A stretch of DNA of 5,836 nucleotides from a bacterium (GTDB lineage: Bacteria; Hydrothermota; UBA3072; B12-G15), in assembly GCA_003646055.1 (NCBI GenBank), contig QNDZ01000108.1, positions 1-5,836 on the forward strand. The letters are read 5' to 3'. Positions within the stretch are counted from its first letter, which is position 1; the number at the start of each line of letters is the position of its first letter. This document shows positions 1 through 5,836 of this stretch, piece after piece. A model generated the notes under the pieces. That model was not told the DNA's origin. It made no database searches and saw only the letters and a program-made list of their open reading frames with translations. The position numbers and the translations under genes are program-made.

Positions 1-2092
1 CATCCTGGTCAAGGAAGAATGACTTGCCCAGTTTATAGATTGTCTCTGAGTATATTGAGGCAAGGTCATCCATTACATCTTCTTCTCCCATCCTGATTTT
101 CAGTGAATCAGGGTTTATGAGTAATGGGGTTTCTGAACCCATCATGACACCGTGTGCTCCACCAATCCATATAAGTGTGTATGGGAATGCCCTCCTGAAT
201 GTTCTCAGCATTGTGAGGAATTCCCTCTTACCAAGTTTGTGAAGCGGAAAATACTCTGCAAATATCCCTCCTCTTTTGAGCCTTGACCTGACAAGTGAGT
301 AAAACTCCATTGTGTATAAACTCCCACTCCCCAGTGCAGGATGGGTTGGGTCGCATGTAATAACATCGTATGTTTTCTCTGTCTGGAGGAGATAATTCCT
401 TCCATCATTCACAATGTAATTCACCCTCCTGTCAGATATAACACCCCTATTGTATCTTAAAAATAGAACAGATGCTGTATCAAGTCCCCGTGCAATCTCA
501 ACACAATCTATTGATTTAACACTCCTGTGGAGTGCAATCGATGAGGTGGTGATGCCTGTTCCAAAACCTATGACAAGCACATCCTCAGGTTTTTGATTAA
601 ACAGAAGTGGAAGGTTGCCAAGGAGTTTTACTGCCTTCAATGCATCATATGCTGTTCCCACCACCACACTGTTATCAACATAGCATGCCCTTATCCCTGT
701 GTTCATGTCCTCTACCACAACAACCGTGCCTGATGGAAATTCCCTGTAGAAAAGCACCCTATCCTTCCTATTCTTCGCCCTCTTAATGGAAGGCGGAAGT
801 ATCATTGGTGGCCTTCTGATATATAGGGCACCCATAAGAAGGAAAACAATGATGGGGAAAATCAGTTTTTTTCTGTCCCTGAGAAAGAACAGAAAACCTA
901 TGATAAGGTAAATCACTCCAAGAAGAACAATAGACCTGTAGGTGCCTATTGATTTAATCAGAAAAAAGCCTGCAAAAAGTGGTCCTATTGTGCTCCCAAT
1001 TGTATTAAAAAGGTAAAGCATTCCCGTGCTTTCACCGGGTCTCTTTTCACTGATGTAAACCTTCAAGAACAGGGGAAAAGTTATCCCCATGAGCACCGTT
1101 GCTGGTAAAAAGAGGAAAATGGATATGATAATCGCCGGGAGGATGTATCTCAATTCAGGACTCTTTACGAATGGCACCTTCAGCACTATGTCAGGTAGAT
1201 GTGGAAGCAACAGGAGAGAAATCAGTATAAACACGGAGATGAATGTAAGTGTTAATCCTGCAACAGACAATGGATTGAACTTTTTCAACCGTTTATAGTA
1301 AATGTAAGAACCTGTTGAAAGCCCTATAAGATAAAGCACAAGTATGGTTGAAAAGGTGTATGTTGTGTTTGGAAGGTATATACCGAGAACCCTGTTCCAC
1401 AGAACCTCAAGACCAATCCCTGAAAAACCAGTGAGGAACGCTGCGAAGGGAATTAAAAGCCCTCCAATCTTCTCAATCCCACCATAATCCCTTACACCAA
1501 TCTCATTCCTTATGAATGGAATTATAATCATGCCAGATATAAAACTCACAAGGACTGTCATGGCATAGGTAAGATTCATTCCAAGATACTTTATCAGAAA
1601 GAACCCTGTTATGAGGGCACCGGACACACCACCAGCAGTATTGATGAAGTACAGACCACCAGGCACAACCCCCCTCTCCTTTGACACAGGTTCAAGTGCC
1701 CTTGAAAGCACAGGGAATGTTCCACCCATAAGTATTGACGGTAGAAGCAGAAAGGGAGAAATAATAAGGAGCATAAAAATCCAGGAGTGAAGGCTTGACA
1801 CAGCCTTTAATATCATCGGGTGAAAAACAGGGATCAGGATTGTTGTCACACCAATGGATACTTGGAGAAAAAAATAGATAAGAAAGGGTCTTCTCCGCCT
1901 ATCACAGAACCGACCAAACAGTACACTTCCAATACCAAGCCCCACCATGAAGACCGCTATAACAGAGGAGATGGCATAAACCGTTGAGCCGAGGGCAAGG
2001 CTCAGGTATCTCTTCCATAAAACCTGATAAGATAGGGCTGAAAAACCTGAAAGGAAAAATGATAAAAAGGATAATTTCCTAATGTCGGGCAT
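1..2092 (-). CDS. Membrane-fused spermidine-synthase-like protein, C-terminus cut by window edge
   Basis: The frame stays open for 697 codons to the window edge, ending one base into codon 698. Residues 1-425 hold about 13 hydrophobic segments (near 7-26, 39-60, 70-90, 103-128, 146-168, 173-194, 210-232, 243-264, 274-297, 316-343, 357-379, 386-404, 410-425). Residues about 445 onward form a spermidine-synthase/methyltransferase-like Rossmann domain: GFGTG at 509-513, E532 after strand 2, DG at 563-564 and DPTHP at 581-585, then LYTMEFY. This layout matches proteins annotated as fused MFS/spermidine synthase. True aminopropyltransferases have GGGDG and DxxDP; here those Asp positions are T512 and H584, so polyamine synthesis should not be assumed. 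ATG 2092 places the start just before the first membrane segment, as expected. No clear Shine-Dalgarno is visible; TTG 2095 is an alternative. The start lies 7 bases after the upstream stop, so translation is probably coupled. Family assignment is firm, substrate unknown. Confidence 0.88.
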   Translation of the reverse strand, partial: MPDIRKLSFLSFFLSGFSALSYQVLWKRYLSLALGSTVYAISSVIAVFMVGLGIGSVLFGRFCDRRRRPFLIYFFLQVSIGVTTILIPVFHPMILKAVSSLHSWIFMLLIISPFLLLPSILMGGTFPVLSRALEPVSKERGVVPGGLYFINTAGGVSGALITGFFLIKYLGMNLTYAMTVLVSFISGMIIIPFIRNEIGVRDYGGIEKIGGLLIPFAAFLTGFSGIGLEVLWNRVLGIYLPNTTYTFSTILVLYLIGLSTGSYIYYKRLKKFNPLSVAGLTLTFISVFILISLLLLPHLPDIVLKVPFVKSPELRYILPAIIISIFLFLPATVLMGITFPLFLKVYISEKRPGESTGMLYLFNTIGSTIGPLFAGFFLIKSIGTYRSIVLLGVIYLIIGFLFFLRDRKKLIFPIIVFLLMGALYIRRPPMILPPSIKRAKNRKDRVLFYREFPSGTVVVVEDMNTGIRACYVDNSVVVGTAYDALKAVKLLGNLPLLFNQKPEDVLVIGFGTGITTSSIALHRSVKSIDCVEIARGLDTASVLFLRYNRGVISDRRVNYIVNDGRNYLLQTEKTYDVITCDPTHPALGSGSLYTMEFYSLVRSRLKRGGIFAEYFPLHKLGKREFLTMLRTFRRAFPYTLIWIGGAHGVMMGSETPLLINPDSLKIRMGEEDVMDDLASIYSETIYKLGKSFFLDQD

Positions 2093-2099
2093 CAAGCAT
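2093..2099 (-). other. Seven-base junction between the large TPR gene and the membrane protein gene
   Basis: The minus strand reads TGA-ATGCTTG-ATG. The TPR stop (2102-2100) is followed at once by an ATG (2099) that opens only a six-codon frame ending in TAG, then by the real ATG at 2092. No Shine-Dalgarno is recognisable in the preceding bases, so the downstream gene probably depends on re-initiation by ribosomes leaving the TPR gene. Confidence 0.6.
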
Positions 2100-3920
2100 T
2101 CAGGACTTGGTAGGCGCTGACTTCATCAATTGCTTGCTTAACTCTTTAATCTTCTCCTTCACATCACCAAATTCAGGGTCTATCTCCACAATCTCCTTGA
2201 ACTCCTTTATTGCCTCTTTCAACTTACCCTGCCTTGCATATATATCCCCAAGGTGATAATGGAATGCCAGCATCTTCACAGGGTCTTTCTGGGTCTCCTT
2301 CTCTATTGCCCTTTTGTAAATCAATTCAGCAGTCTTCAATTCGCCCTTGTCTTCATAGCCCTGTCCAAGCATCTCAAGTGATTTCAGCCTTTCCCTCTCA
2401 CCCCTCATTGCAATCTTGAATTCGTTTATTGCCTCATCAATTAAACCCATCTCTTTATAAGACAGTCCAAGGTCGTAATGGCTTGAAAAGTCCTCTGTTG
2501 AAATGTTCTCAAAAATCTTCTCCTTGAATTGTTCAAGCAGGTAATCAATGTTTTCTTCCCCTGGTGTAGGCTCCTGTAGTTTGATTGATATTGCTTCCTC
2601 CTCTTCCTTGAGGAGTTCTTCAAAGTTTATTTCGGCAACAACCTCTTCCTTTTTCTCCTCCTTTGCAACCTTTTCTTCCTTGACCTCTTCTTTAACCTCT
2701 TCCTGTACTGCCAGTTCAGGGAAGTACTCCTGCAATACAGGGTGGTGCGGGTCTATCTTCAATGCCTTTTCAAGTGCCTTCTGTGCCTCTTCCTCTGCTC
2801 CCCTCTTTTTCAAACAGATGTGGAGTGAGATGTAAGCCTCAATAGCCTTTGATTTATCATTTGTCTTCAGTGCAATCTGTATGAGTTTCTGTATGGGTCT
2901 TAATTCAAAGGGTTTCAGTTTTGAAATCTTTGCATACAACTCCTCTGCCCTTTCATAATCTCCTGTCTCAAAGAAGTAATCCGCTGCCTTGGTATAATAC
3001 TCAACAGCATCATCAATTGACTGGACAGATTCATAGAGTTCTGCAAGTGTAACCCAGTCCATCCAGTCACTAACAGCCTTTTCAACACTGGCTGTCTCTG
3101 GCTGAGGAACACCTACTATTGTATCCTCTCCCTCAATTGCAGAAATAAGTTCCTCTTCAATGCTCTCCGCAACCTCCTCCTCAACCAGTGGTTCTGCCTC
3201 TTCTACAGGAGCAGTCTCCTTACTCTCTTCAAACACGGGTTTTGCCTGTTCAAAAACAAATTCCTCTTCTCCTGCTTTCCCGGCCTCAGATGGCTGGACT
3301 GGTGCCTCCTCCACTGCCTCACCCCTCAGTTCAGCAATCTTCATCTTTATCTGGTCTGCATCATCCACCCTGCCCTGCTCCCTGTATATCTTCTCAACCT
3401 CCTGGTATTGCTCAATTGCCTCATCAATCTTCTCCTGGGATACAAAGATGTCAGCAAGTTTGAGCCTTATGTCTGCCTTCTTTGGAGTGAGTTCAACTAT
3501 CTTTTTATAGGTGGTGAGAACACCATCAATATCGTTCTCCTTCATAAACTTCTCTGCAAGCCCATAATAGGTGCTTATTGCATCACCAATGAGACCCTGT
3601 TTTGAATACAGGTCTGCCATGATCTCCATTATCTCAAGTTCGTCTTCACCAAGGTTGAGAAGTTTCTTTGCTATTGCAGTGGCATTCGGGTAATATTCAA
3701 GGTTTTTGTATGCCTCAAGTGCATCCCACAGATACTTCCTGGCATTGTTAAGGTCGCCCTTCTTCTTGTATGCCTCTGCAATCTCGTTCATTGTAACAGG
3801 GTCTTCAGCATTCAGAGATAGTATCTTCTCATAAAGCTGGATTGCCTCATCCAGCTTGTTCTTGGTCATTGCATTCTTCGCCTTTATTTTAAGTTCAGTA
3901 ATCTTTTCAGTCTTTCCCAT
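2100..3920 (-). CDS. Three-block TPR scaffold protein with acidic linkers (606 aa)
   Basis: This soluble, strongly charged protein has no signal peptide or membrane segment. TPR-type helical repeats form three blocks: about residues 3-200, 284-392 and 479-596. Typical repeat cores are seen, for example KLDEAIQLYEKILSLNAEDP (22-41), KIDEAIEQYQEVEKIY (164-179), MGLIDEAINEF (491-501) and GKLKEAIKEFKEIVEIDPEF (565-584). The blocks are joined by a Glu/Pro/Ala-rich linker (about 201-283) and a Glu/Lys-rich linker (about 404-456) with EEVKEEVKEE repeats, which look disordered or as single charged helices. TPR blocks bind protein partners, so a cytoplasmic scaffold is the likely role; no enzymatic motif is visible. 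Its ATG overlaps the stop of the ATPase gene by one base (TAATG) without a good Shine-Dalgarno, which points to translational coupling and matched production. I recall similar TPR proteins with an HYDLGLSYKEMGLIDEAI-like stretch from Deltaproteobacteria, usually annotated only as TPR proteins. The specific function is unknown. Confidence 0.93.
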   Translation of the reverse strand: MGKTEKITELKIKAKNAMTKNKLDEAIQLYEKILSLNAEDPVTMNEIAEAYKKKGDLNNARKYLWDALEAYKNLEYYPNATAIAKKLLNLGEDELEIMEIMADLYSKQGLIGDAISTYYGLAEKFMKENDIDGVLTTYKKIVELTPKKADIRLKLADIFVSQEKIDEAIEQYQEVEKIYREQGRVDDADQIKMKIAELRGEAVEEAPVQPSEAGKAGEEEFVFEQAKPVFEESKETAPVEEAEPLVEEEVAESIEEELISAIEGEDTIVGVPQPETASVEKAVSDWMDWVTLAELYESVQSIDDAVEYYTKAADYFFETGDYERAEELYAKISKLKPFELRPIQKLIQIALKTNDKSKAIEAYISLHICLKKRGAEEEAQKALEKALKIDPHHPVLQEYFPELAVQEEVKEEVKEEKVAKEEKKEEVVAEINFEELLKEEEEAISIKLQEPTPGEENIDYLLEQFKEKIFENISTEDFSSHYDLGLSYKEMGLIDEAINEFKIAMRGERERLKSLEMLGQGYEDKGELKTAELIYKRAIEKETQKDPVKMLAFHYHLGDIYARQGKLKEAIKEFKEIVEIDPEFGDVKEKIKELSKQLMKSAPTKS

Positions 3921-4735
3921 TATCCAAGACCCATTTCCTCACAAACCCTGTTCACAATATCTGCATCAACAGGGTTCTTCCTGAACATTGCACCTTCAAG
4001 AAGGGCATTATCACATATCACATTAATAAGCCTTGGCACACCCTTGCTATGATTGTAGATGGAATCAATGGCATCCTGGGTAAAGACATCTTTATCAACA
4101 CCAGCCTGCTTCACCCTGAACCTTATGTACTCCCTTGTTGAATTGAGAGAAAGTTTTGACAGCCTTATTATTGATGACACCCTCTGATTAAGGGAAGGAT
4201 TTGTTCTTATGTTGTTTATCAGTTCAGGCATTCCACTGAGTATGATTGTTATGAGCCTTGAGCCTGTGAGTTCAAGGTTAAGAAGCCCCCTTATCTCCTC
4301 CATTACCCCGGGATTTGTTATGTTGTTTGCTTCATCAATAATCACAATAGTATGCTTCCCTTCCTGATGAAGTCTGAAGAGATTGTTTGTAATCTCACCG
4401 ATAATCTCTGAATGTGAAAAACTGTCGGTCTCAACATTCAGTAGTTGTGCAAGCCTTGTGAGGAACCAGTCAACATTAAAACCAGGATGGGTGAGTATCA
4501 TGAGACCAGCATGTATATTCTCATCCTTCTTCAGTTCATTAAGAATCTTCCTTGAAAGTGTGGTCTTACCACACCCAATCTCTCCTGTGAGGATACCCAG
4601 TGCCCTTTTCTTCCTTATTATGTGTAGAAGTTTTATGAATGCCCTTGAGTGTTCAGGACCACTGTAAAAGAGATCCGGGTCCGGTGTATCTGAAAATGGT
4701 TCCCTCTTAAATCCATAGAAAGTTTCGTATTCCAT
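3920..4735 (-). CDS. ExeA/GspA-type AAA+ ATPase, AAA domain only (271 aa)
   Basis: The N-terminus has the family signature: FYGFKREPF at 6-14, then TPDPDLFYSGPEHSRAF at 17-33. The Walker A is GEIGCGKT (51-58), Walker B is IVIIDEA (130-136) with D134 and E135, the sensor 1 region is ILSGMPEL (165-172) with S167, a probable arginine finger is R185 in NQRV, and sensor 2 is R235 in GVPRLIN (232-238). All residues needed for ATP hydrolysis appear present. ExeA works with ExeB to assemble the type II secretion secretin and carries a membrane segment and a peptidoglycan-binding domain after the AAA core. This protein stops right after the AAA lid, so it should be cytoplasmic and needs partners for localisation. 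It resembles the shorter ATPases found near pilus, secretion and exopolysaccharide genes. It starts at ATG 4735 with GGAGG overlapping the previous stop codon. The two flanking TPR genes are the likely partners. The exact machine served is not shown by the sequence. Confidence 0.93.
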   Translation of the reverse strand: MEYETFYGFKREPFSDTPDPDLFYSGPEHSRAFIKLLHIIRKKRALGILTGEIGCGKTTLSRKILNELKKDENIHAGLMILTHPGFNVDWFLTRLAQLLNVETDSFSHSEIIGEITNNLFRLHQEGKHTIVIIDEANNITNPGVMEEIRGLLNLELTGSRLITIILSGMPELINNIRTNPSLNQRVSSIIRLSKLSLNSTREYIRFRVKQAGVDKDVFTQDAIDSIYNHSKGVPRLINVICDNALLEGAMFRKNPVDADIVNRVCEEMGLG

Positions 4736-4739
4736 TCTG

Positions 4740-4745
4740 CCTCCT
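4740..4745 (-). promoter_or_regulatory. Shine-Dalgarno of the ATPase gene, overlapping upstream stop codon
   Basis: The minus strand reads TAGGAGGCAGAATG. The AGGAGG shares bases with the TAG stop (4746-4744) of the preceding TPR gene and sits 4 bases before ATG 4735. Ribosomes ending the first gene arrive directly on the start site of the ATPase gene, which suggests translational coupling. Confidence 0.8.
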
Positions 4746-5805
4746 ACACGAAGATTATGTTTTCGTCGTCAAGTTTAACTGCCTTTACCTTCTTCGTTTC
4801 CTTCACAACCTTCTCAGATTTCGCCTCCTGAACCATTACTGGTTCCTCAACCTTTGGAGGTGCAGGTTCAACTTTCTGGACAGATTCAGGGATTGGCATG
4901 GATGGAACTTCAACCTCTTCTGGCTTTTTCTCCTCAGGTGGAGCAGGTGGCATAACCTTTTCCTTTACATCCCTGAACTCTGGATTTGCATTGTATATCG
5001 TCTTGTAAATCTCCATTGCCCTATCATTATTACCAGCATTCTCAAACCCTGAAGCAATCCTGTATAGATAGTCAAGCCTCACCTCACCAGCAAGATACTC
5101 ATCAACGAGTGGAAGGGCATTCTCCAGTTCACCCCTTGAAATGTAGAACTCAACAATTGCCTTGCCTGCTTCCTCTCCAAAGAAACCACCAACCATAGAA
5201 GCCTTTTTCAGTTCTGATATACCCTGCTCAACTATACCGTCCTCAAGCAGTGCCTTCCCAAGGTTGAGCCTGAGTTCCCCCTCCTTCTCAGGTGGAATAT
5301 CAAAGTGCATTGACTGGAGGGATTTCAAAATATCCTGGCCTGTTGGAGCCGCAGCGATCTGTAGATTCTGAATTTCAGGGTCATCAGGGTATCTCTCCTT
5401 AACCGTGGCAAGTATCTCATTCGCCCTGTCAACATCTCCCTTTGCAGCAAGCCCCTGTATTGCCCTCACATAGTTCTGTTTTGCATCATCAGGTGAACCA
5501 ATGTCCCAGAGAAGGTCAGCCATTTCAAGATACGACTGGGCATCAAAGTCCTCTTCACCCTCTCCCCCTGTCTCTGTCTTCTTGAAAAGGTCCTTCACCT
5601 GCTGGGGAAAGGGGTCAATAATGTTTTGAACCTTACCAGGGTCACCACCCTCAGTAAGGTATCTTATGAGGAGTGCCACAGCATCATTCACAAGTCCATA
5701 CTCAGCAAGATTCTTTGAGAGGAAGAGAATGTTTTCTCCGCTTGATTCCTCCAGAAACATCCTGTAAGAGAGAATCAGACTTTTCAATATATCATTTCCG
5801 TTCAA
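4744..5805 (-). CDS. TPR-like protein with Pro/Glu/Lys-rich C-terminal tail (353 aa)
   Basis: This is a soluble protein without signal peptide or membrane segment. Residues 1-52 form a helical hairpin. TPR-like helix pairs follow around 90-122, 123-150, 176-205, 210-240 and 244-277, for example SPDDAKQNYVRAI (104-116) and NDRAMEIYKTIYNANPEF (260-277). From about 285 the chain becomes a Pro/Glu/Lys/Val-rich tail, probably disordered, that ends in a short acidic-hydrophobic motif, DDENIIFV (346-353). The start is TTG 5805: AAGGAGGT lies 7 bases upstream and an in-frame TGA at 5823-5821 rules out a longer protein. A nearer ATG at 5810 is in another frame and stops after two codons. It is the first gene of the visible string, 8 bases before the ATPase gene, which suggests joint production and interaction. 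The octapeptide GxDILKSL occurs twice, at 3-10 and 156-163. No enzymatic motif is visible. A partner or adaptor of the ATPase is my inference; the protein belongs to no named family that I recognise. Confidence 0.88.
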   Translation of the reverse strand: MNGNDILKSLILSYRMFLEESSGENILFLSKNLAEYGLVNDAVALLIRYLTEGGDPGKVQNIIDPFPQQVKDLFKKTETGGEGEEDFDAQSYLEMADLLWDIGSPDDAKQNYVRAIQGLAAKGDVDRANEILATVKERYPDDPEIQNLQIAAAPTGQDILKSLQSMHFDIPPEKEGELRLNLGKALLEDGIVEQGISELKKASMVGGFFGEEAGKAIVEFYISRGELENALPLVDEYLAGEVRLDYLYRIASGFENAGNNDRAMEIYKTIYNANPEFRDVKEKVMPPAPPEEKKPEEVEVPSMPIPESVQKVEPAPPKVEEPVMVQEAKSEKVVKETKKVKAVKLDDENIIFV

Positions 5806-5836
5806 GCCATTTACCTCCTTTCATAATCCTGTAAAC
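5806..5836 (-). other. Leader before the first gene; possible end of an upstream gene
   Basis: These 31 bases hold the ribosome site above and stops in all three minus-strand frames between here and 5794: TGA 5823-5821, TAA 5813-5811 and a TGA just inside the TPR gene. An upstream gene may end here. For example, the frame closing at TAA 5813 reads LQDYERR, but too little sequence is present to choose a frame. No promoter is recognisable. Confidence 0.35.
5813..5820 (-). promoter_or_regulatory. Strong Shine-Dalgarno for the 353-residue TPR gene
   Basis: The minus strand reads AAGGAGGT here, an almost perfect anti-16S match. It lies 7 bases before TTG 5805 and only 2 bases before ATG 5810. The spacing therefore selects the TTG as the start codon. 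Confidence 0.85.

Noticed and set aside
205..408. Minus-strand open frame of 67 codons in another frame
   Set aside because: It overlaps the enzyme domain of the membrane protein, whose frame carries the DPTHP and LYTMEFY motifs.
1089..1298. Plus-strand open frame of 69 codons
   Set aside because: It is antisense to the continuous membrane-protein frame, which is uninterrupted over 697 codons.
2079..2099. Six-codon frame starting at ATG 2099 (Met-Leu-Asp-Ala-Arg-His-stop)
   Set aside because: It is too short to call as a gene and has no ribosome site; kept only as a note at the junction.
2640..2710. CT-rich tract that looks like a DNA repeat on the plus strand
   Set aside because: It is the coding of the EEVKEE-type linker by GAA/GAG/AAG codons, not a separate DNA repeat; units are not exact copies.
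2548..2835. Plus-strand open frame of 95 codons, Ser/Phe-rich
   Set aside because: It is a shadow of the Glu/Lys-rich linker on the other strand; low complexity and no recognisable domain.
3160..3510. Plus-strand open frame of 116 codons, Ser-rich
   Set aside because: It is antisense to the acidic linker and first TPR block of the 606-residue protein. The Ser-rich composition is what the complement of Glu/Lys/Ala codons gives. No ribosome site or domain is visible.
4383..4667. Plus-strand open frame of 94 codons
   Set aside because: It lies entirely antisense to the ATPase N-terminal half, which has well-defined Walker motifs on the minus strand.

Overview
The window is one tightly packed gene string, all on the minus strand, so transcription runs from high to low coordinates. 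In transcription order it holds a TPR protein of 353 residues (5805-4744), an ExeA/GspA-type AAA+ ATPase of 271 residues (4735-3920), a larger TPR protein of 606 residues (3920-2100), and a polytopic membrane protein with a spermidine-synthase-like domain (2092 to beyond base 1, cut by the window edge). Gaps are 8 bases, a 1-base overlap and 7 bases. I see no internal terminator or promoter, so one operon is the simplest reading. The 31 bases upstream of the first gene hold a strong Shine-Dalgarno and probably the end of another gene.

Organism: the source is bacterial. Base composition is moderate (one counted line, 2101-2160, is 26/60 G+C). Arginine is mostly AGG/AGA (20 of the first 24 Arg codons of the membrane protein gene) and ATA isoleucine is common. 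That pattern is often seen in thermophilic or deep-branching bacteria. ExeA-type ATPases are typical of two-membrane bacteria with type II secretion or type IV pilus-like machines. A deltaproteobacterial, Nitrospirota-like or candidate-phylum lineage would fit, but the window does not settle it.

How the genes may work together (inference): the ATPase has the full set of nucleotide-binding motifs but no peptidoglycan-binding domain or membrane segment. It lies between two cytoplasmic-looking TPR scaffold proteins with long charged, flexible linkers. The three could form one cytoplasmic ATPase-scaffold complex serving an envelope process such as secretion, pilus assembly or surface polymer export. 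The downstream gene encodes about 13 hydrophobic segments built from an internal duplication, followed by a Rossmann domain that keeps spermidine-synthase nucleotide-binding residues but has lost two acidic amine-binding residues. Whether it belongs to the same system or is only co-transcribed is open.

No RNA genes, CRISPR arrays, insertion sequences or long DNA repeats were seen. No stretch over 300 bases lacks a gene.
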